Origin: Dryococelus australis
Taxonomy: Eukaryota; Arthropoda; Insecta; Phasmatodea; Phasmatidae
NCBI GenBank assembly: GCA_029891345.1
Contig: CM056994.1
Span: 57,505,251-57,569,250, forward strand
Direction: 5' to 3'
Length of the DNA: 64,000 nucleotides
The notes under the pieces are model-generated. The model was not told where the DNA came from. It did no database searches and saw only the letters and a list, made by a program, of their open reading frames with translations. Made by a program: the position numbers and the translations under genes. Below, one piece after another: positions 57,406 to 64,000 of the stretch. Position 1 is the stretch's first letter. The number at the start of each line of letters is the position of its first letter.

Positions 57406-58986
57406 AATTTTAGACAATTTTAACCTATCACCGTGCACAATAACTTTTCTCTTGTCTAATAATACTTCAAATGTGACTGAGCTGAGTTCTCTGAAAATTT
57501 TATGAGGTCCAGAACAAAACTTGTGAAACTTAGATACTCTGTCTTTCTTAACACTTGGCGTGTGTAGATACACGCAATCACCTACCTCAATATCTGGTGA
57601 TTTTGACTTCTTGTCATAATACTCTTTTTGCTTCTCAAAAGCTACTTTGTTCCTTTCGCTAGCTACTTCATGTGCTTCTTTTCACTTATTACTCGAAATT
57701 TCTACGTGTTCCTTGGCTGTCATAACTCCCTCTAATACATTAGGCTGACTACTCAATTCACCTAAAGGGGGTAGCCTAACTTCTTTCCCATACAACAAAA
57801 AATGTGGGCTATAACCCGTCACTGAATGAGGAACCGTCCTATATACGTGCACTGCATATGGCAAATATTCTTCCCGATTACTACCTTATTCATCTACGTA
57901 ATGAGATATCATGTCCGGCAGGGTTCGATGAAGTCTCTCAATACGTCCGTTACATTGTGGTCTGAAAGGGGTAGTTTGTAACTTCTTAATTTTTAACACT
58001 TTGCACGTCTCTAACTTCAGCTTAGACACTAAATTTCTCCCTTGATCTGTCAGCAGACTTTGAGAACAACCATGCCTTAAAATAATCTGCTGTACAAAAT
58101 AATTCGCTACTGTTTCTGCAGTTTGATCGGGAATCGGTATCGCTTCACAGTACCTTGTGAAATAATCAATAAATGTCAACACATATTTATTCCCTTTCTC
58201 ACTCATCGGCAAGGGACCTAAAATATCTAGAGATACCAACTGAAATGGGAAATTTGCTTGTGGCAAAGAAGCTAGCGGTGCTTTCGTCATTTTCATACTT
58301 TTTCTCGTAAGACAATCATCGCACCTCACAATATATTCATCTACATCTTTATTCGATGTTGGCCACCAGTACAAAGATTTGAAGAGGTTTTGAGTTCGCT
58401 TCAAGCCTAGGTGAGCAGAAAATGGAGTGGCATGGTGATGACTAATTACTCTGGTCACTAGCGACTTTGGAACAACTACTAACATTTTATATTCGTCTCT
58501 TTTGAATAGGATGCCTTCCCTATCAATAATGAAATTTCCCTTGTCTGCCTTATTAATTATACTTACACATGTTTCGTCTACCTTCTGTTCTTTCTTAATT
58601 ATTTCTCTGGTTAAATCTTCTGAATTTATCGCATTTACCATTCGTGACAAACCATTCACGTGTTTCTTGCCTGGTTTATGGACTACTTCAAAATCAAACT
58701 CTGCTAAACGAAGTGCCCATCGAGTGAGTCTCGAACTAGGGTCTTTCAAATTCAAAAACCGTCTCAATGCAGCATGATCAGTAATAACGGTAAATCTACG
58801 CCCGTACAAATATGCTCTGAACTGTTTTGTGGCAAAAATTAAAGCGCACAATTCGTTTTCTGTTGCACTGTAATGCCTTTCTGTTGAATTGAATTGTATA
58901 CTGGCATAGGCGATCGGTTTCTCGTGTCCGTTCCTCATCTGAGACAGGACTGCGCCAATGGCATAATTACTAGCATCTGTACTCAC
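57406..58986 (-). pseudogene. pol part 3: RNase H and integrase
   Basis: RNase H has STDASNYAIGAVL, SATENELCAL and ITDHAALRRFL, giving its Asp-Glu-Asp set. Integrase has an HHCC finger (two His near 58440, CDDC near 58320). Its Asp-Asp-Glu core lies in SLDILGPL, LLTDQGRN and NGRIERLHRTL, down to about 57920. A frame break near 57885 and a stop near 57680 precede the C-terminal domain with IEVGDCVYLHTPSVKKDR and KLSKIL at about 57410. Confidence 0.94.
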
Positions 58987-60196
58987 AATAAATGGTAGTG
59001 AAAAATCTGGATAAACAAGAATCGGGATATGAAATTAATTTTTCTCTTAACATTTTAAAAGCTTCCTCTTGTTCCACTCGCCAAATGAATGGTTCATATT
59101 TCTTAGTTAATTTCGTCAATGGTTTTGCAATGTCTGCGAAATTCTGTACAAATTTCCTATAATACTGAAATAAACTTACCACTGATCGAACTTCTGTCGC
59201 ATTTTTTTTAGGTCTGGGGAGTTTTTTAATTGCTTGTAGATTTTTCTGATTTGGTTCTACGCCTTTTGAACCTGCAACATTCCCTAAGTATTCTACACTG
59301 TCTTGTACAAATGAACACTTACTAGGCTGGATTCGCAAATTAGCTTCCTCTAATATTTTCAATACTTTACTCATGCGCTCGGCATGTTCTATCACAGTAC
59401 TACTAAATATTATAATGTCATCAAGGTATACTAAACACTGATCACCTAACAAACCTATTAGAACATAATTCTCCATTAGCCTCTCAAATGTAGCTGGGGT
59501 ATCACACAGTCCAAATGGGAGTCTATTAAATTCATATTTCCCCATAAATGTAGCAAAAATCTTTTTCTCCCTGTCACTCTCTTCTAACTCAATTTGGAAG
59601 TAGCCACTCGCTAAGTCCAATGTTGAAAAATATTTCGACCCATGTAAGGAATCTAACGTCTCCGTGACATTCGGAATTGGATAAGGATCCTGCTTCGTAA
59701 CTTTATTTAATTGACGGAAATATATACAAAATCTCATTTTAAAAGAATCGTCATCATTTTTCTGTTTCAACATCACTACGGGAAACTGCCAAGGTGATTT
59801 ACTCTCTGAAATAATATTTTTATCAAGCATGTCATTTATATGCTCTGTAATTACTGGTTTCAATGCATGAGGTTCTCTGTATGGATTCTGCTTTATTGGT
59901 CTGGCCTCTCCTGTATCTATCTTGTGTTTCAATAAGTTCGTGCACCCGAAATTCTAACTATCTTCCACTTGAAATATATACACAAACTTCATTAACATTG
60001 GGAACATTATATTAAAATCACTCTTACTCAAATGTTTTAATTTATCTCTAACAATTTTCTCTAACTCTATAAATTCATCTTCTGGTAGTTCTGGTAACAT
60101 TTCACCCTTCTTTTTCACTGATTTATTACTATTTGCCATGTGAGTTTCAAAACTCTGACTTCCTTGAGTCACTAAACAATTTATAACATTTAACAT
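58970..60196 (-). pseudogene. pol part 2: reverse transcriptase
   Basis: Starts ahead of an in-frame stop at 59954. The RT fingers contain HKIDTGEARPIKQNPYR. The palm contains FSTLDLASGYFQIEL (first Asp) and the LVYLDDIIIFS box near 59411-59440 with both catalytic Asp, followed by FNRLPFGL-type primer grip neighbours and the thumb (EYLGNVAGSKGVEPN). Ty3/gypsy-like sequence throughout. Confidence 0.95.
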
Positions 60197-60386
60197 TTTA
60201 TTCTCTCCATTCGATAATTTACACGTATTTTTCGTGCGAGTTTCACAACTCTGACTACCTACAGTCCGTACATAATTCGGCTAATTTATTCTTATTTTAC
60301 GTGAACAGTTACCGATTTTTCATTTACGCGCGTATTTTCAAAGTTAACTTCTCTCTTTTTATTACTTTTTACATTACTCTGACATC

Positions 60387-61970
60387 TCAAACTTTATCAC
60401 ATATCAATTCATCACAGCAATTACTACGACAATTATTACGACAATTCAAAATTTTACGATAGGACTCGGGGTTTTCATTTGGAATCGGAACTGCCTCTGC
60501 TCGGTATACACTATCTCGGTGGATTTTGGGGACACAGCGACAAAATCTTTCCTGTTCCGTGACCTCGCTAACTAATTCACTCACGTTATGGCTAACACAA
60601 CTCGAGGGGATTACTGCTTCGAAGCCTGGAAGCGAACACTTTTTATTTTAGTTTTTAGGGACTTCTGCGGGGATTTTCTCCCGTGGTTCTATTTGTGGCG
60701 ACACTAAATCACTTTTTCCTGTCCCAAGACTTATACAACTTCTCTTGGATATTCGGGGTACGCTATTTACGCATAGTACTCCAGCAACGTCACTGACAGG
60801 TGTGGAAAATCTTATTATCGTATTCTTTGGCACGACGAACGTCTCATTAGTAATGTTCACGATTTTTGTCACAGCCCTTACTGATTATACTAACGCTCTG
60901 TGAGGTTCCCTTGAACCTTCACTGTGAGATTTCCTTGAACCCTCAACTTGACCTACCCTGTCAGTAGTCCTCTCGACATGACCACCTAATTCACATGTCG
61001 CTCCTGCATCTTCCGCGCGACTAGGACACCATGTCCTCTTGCCCCCTTTGACGTGATCGCGATGAGGAACGAAACACTGGGACGCATCCCTTTGACCCGA
61101 AACAAAGGGGATATCACACTGGTCACTCACCCTCATGAGTACCTTCTTTCCAACTACACAGGTACCCTGACGGTCGTTCACCCCATCCTCCAGATTCGTC
61201 TCACTGAATCTATTACATGTCCCTATAGAGTTTATATCCGTACTGCTCCTACAATAAACCTCGTTCTCTGGGAGGCTCTTACCAGTAAGAATTAAGATGC
61301 ATATTGCCCTTTCCACACGGATGCCCGGTACATTCGTCAATGTCGGTTCGGTAAGAAGCAATTTCGAGTCAGCGTCCCAACCCTCCATGTGCAAAGCAAC
61401 ATCCATCCCTGTATCCAATATTGGTGGCAGAATCGTGTGCTGTGTCATTTTCACTTCATTGTATTGATTACCGTTCACCGATCCGGATACAAGTTCAGAG
61501 ATGGCCAGGCTCTCAGCTTGTTTCTGCTGCTCTTTCTCAATTATGCAAGTTATTGAATTATATGTATCTAAATCAAAAGTATTTTTGAGGTACAATGTCT
61601 GTTCATTCAAGTCGATTCTGGCATCATAATAACGGAGAAAATCGGTTCCAAGTATTCCCTCGAAAGGAAGCTCTGATACGCACACAAAGAACTAATATGG
61701 GTAACATTGACCATTCACCCATAACTCTACATACTGAGTACCGGCGATCTGGAGAGAGTCTCCAGTTACGCCTTTCGCTCTTAACTGAGATTCATCGCTA
61801 ATATTCCCGCTGTTTCTAGGTCGAACGAGGGATATATCGGACCCTGTGTCAATTAAGAACGAGTGAGACCGGCCCTCGACAAGAACTGATACTATGGTCT
61901 CTTCTCCCCCTACAACTGTAATTACCGCCGTGTGGTGCCTGGGGCTGACACTCGGCTTCTCGCGTTTGGG
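60387..61970 (-). pseudogene. pol part 1: retropepsin and long spacer
   Basis: Aspartic protease with active site FLIDTGSDISLV near 61830-61860 and the closing ILGTDFLRYYDARIDL motif near 61605-61655. The spacer that follows is rich in Ser, Glu and Arg, has no known fold, and is interrupted by stops at 60885-60887 and 60648-60650 in the same frame. Confidence 0.85.
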
Positions 61971-62971
61971 TGATTATAACCTACATTCTCGCTAGTTTCT
62001 CTAATGCCGTGCCCTACGTTCCTAGGTACTTGGGCTCGTTGTGGGGTTCCCAAACTTCGGCATTCTCTGATCATGTGCCCCAAACGTCCGCAGTTAACAC
62101 ATCTAATATTACAGTTATTACGTTGTTCTTGTCTGTAACTCATGTTCTTGGGAGAAAAACCTGCTCCCGATAAACTCTTTCTACTGTTACTGCTATCAAT
62201 CGAACCACGGTAATATGAATTATAACCTCTTCCAAAACCTATGTTAATGGAAGTATTTTAGCCACTTCTCGCGTTATCCCGTGCCACACTTGTTTGCTGG
62301 GACACTATGTTATACACCTTCCTCCTCCTTTGAGGATCATCAAATTTTGTTTTGCGTTCCCGATGCGCCTCTGTAACCTCTAACGCTATAGACATGCGTT
62401 CAGCTTCGTCCATGGTTTGTGGAATCTTATATCTCAACTGCTGACCTACGTTACCTTGTAACCCGTCAGTGAAAGCTGCTAATAACCTCTTTTCAGCTTC
62501 CTGATTCACATTTTCCTGTTTCTCAGATTCATCTAAATGCTGAACTGTTTTCTCACATAATTTACGACACCTATTTGCAAATGTCTGCACGTCCTGATTA
62601 TGTTTCTGCCTAACATTGTGCAGCATGTAATAATGAAATTGCAACGGCTGAGTTTCCTTGAATCTGTCGTTCAACTCATCTTTCAACATTTTAAATGTTA
62701 TGTCCCTTCTTAATCTAGGACATGTCGCAAAAAGACGCGACGCTAAGATTTTCAATTTCATTCTTGTTAATTCTACTTTGTCCTTATCTGAAAGATTTCC
62801 TAGGCTTGCTGCGCTTTCTATGCTTTCTAGAAAGTCGTGTACTGGTAACGAACGTTTTTCGCCGGTCCATTTTTCTACTAATGGAATAACCGCCAAATAT
62901 TTAACTTCAGCTGGTACTTGAGCTTGTGCTGGTATCACGTGGGCTAGTTGACGACGTCTTTCGTCCTCCAT
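61922..62971 (-). pseudogene. gag: gag with zinc knuckle, one in-frame stop
   Basis: Structural capsid polyprotein of about 350 codons. The capsid-like part, from MEDERRRQLAHVIPAQAQ, has YFLR-type helical sequence (VHDFLESIESAASLGNL, then FHYYMLHNVRQKHNQDVQTF). A stop at 62258-62260 interrupts it. The same frame continues through a basic stretch to the knuckle CVNCGRLGHMIREC (CX2CX4HX4C) near 62060-62105 and ends at 61922. A zinc knuckle is notable because errantivirus gag proteins usually lack it. Confidence 0.92.
61964..61970 (-). promoter_or_regulatory. -1 ribosomal frameshift slippery heptamer, gag-pol
   Basis: On the minus strand CCCAAAC sits in gag frame as C CCA AAC, the canonical X XXY YYZ heptamer. 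Slipping back one base opens directly into the frame that runs into protease LIDTGSD, while gag frame stops at 61922-61924. A weak stem-loop (GTGT...GCC...GGC...ACAC) starts about 12 bases downstream. Confidence 0.85.
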
Positions 62972-63007
62972 GTCAACCAGAAAAATGCTACTACAACTTA
63001 TTAAATT

Positions 63008-63985
63008 TTATTCATTCAATTTCGAAAGAGGAATCCAAGTCTTACGATCGTGAGTCTGTTTCTTCGGAGTATGGTGATGAGTACTACTACTTGTAGGTTT
63101 AGTTACATGAATCGTGTTCAAATTTTCTCTCTTAGGAACGGCAATATGTTCCTCACGTGAAGAACTAGTGGACGCTTGCTCGCGTTTTACGTTCGCTTCT
63201 TGCGAAGTCGAAGGATCTGTGTTCGGAACTAGGTCGAGCCTTTCTATTTCGCATTCTGGATAAACACGATCTCGAGGTATGAACCTCTTCACTATACGAA
63301 TTTCAATTTCCAACACTACCCGTCCGGAAGAATTTTCGTACTCGTATACTTTATGTGCGGGAGTCGGAAAAGATCGCTTTGGTTTGCCCTTGAAAGCTAT
63401 TTCCAGTCATTAACCTGTAGTTAATGCATTCAACATAGCACGAAATGGCTCTACTTGAGACAAATCAAAATATGCGTTCTTTTGAAAAAATTTCTGTATC
63501 AATTTATATGAATATTCTTCTAAACCCTTCAATGCCTCAGTACTACTATTTAAAACTAAGTAGGTTGTCAAAACTGTAAACTTAACTACTTTCCCTTCTT
63601 GCCTCTGAAGAAATAATAAGCGTCTTAGCATAACTCTTTAGTGCTTTTGCAAAATACAGCAAAGAAGTGGAGCTGAATCCAGATAATTTCTGCAATATTC
63701 AACACTTACACAAGTGTGCGGTGTTGTAGCTTCCAAATCTACGTGGCAATCAACATTACCAGTTACTCTGTTATTCATAGGTCCGTGGACATACTCAACA
63801 TTAAAACGATATGATTTCCTACAGTACACGTGTTCGTTATAATCCAGCAAATCTCCTCTTTCACGAACTATCGTATTAGATTCGTCAGCTGAAATGCGCA
63901 CGATCCTAAACGCTTCAGGACACGTTAAAAAGTCCCACTCAGTAACACTGCTCAGCTCAATTACTACTTCACGATTCGCATTCAT
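63008..63985 (-). pseudogene. Extra ORF upstream of gag, same frame, three pieces
   Basis: About 325 codons in a single frame, interrupted by stops at 63638-63640 and 63410-63412. It opens with ATG at 63985 (MNANREVVIELSSVTEWDFL), has two Cys-containing stretches (VYCRKSYRFNVEYVHG, then CVSVEYCRNYLDS), and ends in a Ser/Thr/His-rich basic tail (TSSSTHHHTPKKQTHDRK). It stops 36 bp before the gag ATG. No family recognised. It could be an accessory ORF, a matrix-like leader of gag, or a captured sequence. Confidence 0.55.
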
Positions 63986-64000
63986 AACACAACGTGCGAA

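Larger units (their letters stand above)
57027..61970 (-). pseudogene. pol: Retroelement pol polyprotein (PR-RT-RNase H-IN), broken
   Basis: Entered by -1 frameshift from gag at 61964-61970. The protease, reverse transcriptase, RNase H and integrase follow, and then an acidic tail (DEEESVEKF, then TEENIEENI) to about 57027. The reading frame changes twice, between 60387 and 60196 and near 58980. In-frame stops are near 60885, 60648, 59954 and 57680. The protease-RT spacer, about 550 codons, is unusually long. The domains are listed separately. Confidence 0.92.
56063..64000 (-). mobile_element. Ty3/gypsy-class env-bearing retroelement, incomplete
   Basis: Read from right to left it has an extra upstream ORF (63985-63008), gag (62971-61922), pol in the order PR-RT-RNase H-IN (61970 to about 57027) and a truncated env (about 56900-56063). 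This order is that of Metaviridae. The 5' LTR and primer site would lie beyond 64000. No 3' LTR is visible, so the left end is cut. Stops and frameshifts in every gene show a dead copy. Confidence 0.92.

Noticed and set aside
58502-58777. 91-codon plus-strand ORF inside pol
   Set aside because: Antisense shadow of RNase H/integrase.

Overview
This window looks like nuclear DNA of an insect, most probably a polyneopteran (cockroach, termite, stick-insect or cricket type). It is AT-rich and gene-poor and crowded with transposable elements, including tRNA-derived SINEs. The one recognisable host gene encodes an RR-1 type cuticular protein and has spliced exons, a TATA promoter and a poly(A) signal. 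No bacterial features, rRNA genes or CRISPR arrays were seen.

Layout. 1-17200 is mostly non-coding: a 3 x 77 bp tandem repeat, three copies of a tRNA-derived SINE, a decayed IS630/Tc1/mariner-superfamily transposon with about 440 bp inverted repeats (7404-9528), an internally deleted Tc1-like element (9564-10110), microsatellites, and the first members of two related MITE families that share the end motif GTTCACGGTAAAGTGAGCAC. 17207-28913 is an almost complete but mutated Polinton/Maverick, a virus-like self-synthesising DNA transposon. It has AG...CT termini, TIRs of about 250 bp and a near-perfect 6 bp target duplication, and carries protein-primed DNA polymerase B, major capsid, retroviral-type integrase, a phospholipase A2-like protein, a small hydrophobic glycine-rich protein, adenain-like protease, packaging ATPase and minor capsid genes. 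28920-34600 holds further SINEs and MITEs and a promoter-like stretch without a visible gene. 34600-39580 is the cuticular protein gene (3 exons, 107 codons plus stop). Its introns are loaded with MITEs, and its last splice acceptor with the first 38 bases of exon 3 is present three times in tandem. 39580-56000 has no recognisable gene: SINEs, a degenerate tandem array with a period of about 140 bp, a decamer minisatellite and two larger MITE-like elements. 56063-64000 is the 3' two thirds of a Ty3/gypsy-class (Metaviridae) retroelement on the minus strand. It has an extra upstream ORF, gag with a zinc knuckle, a canonical -1 frameshift heptamer, pol (PR-RT-RNase H-IN) and a truncated insect-retrovirus-type env. 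Its 5' end lies beyond the right edge of the window.

All mobile-element genes carry stops or frameshifts, except that the Polinton major capsid ORF is uninterrupted. The Polinton genes together cover replication, integration, capsid assembly, maturation and packaging. The retroelement genes cover a retrovirus-like cycle. The cuticular gene is the only locus here likely to serve the host directly.
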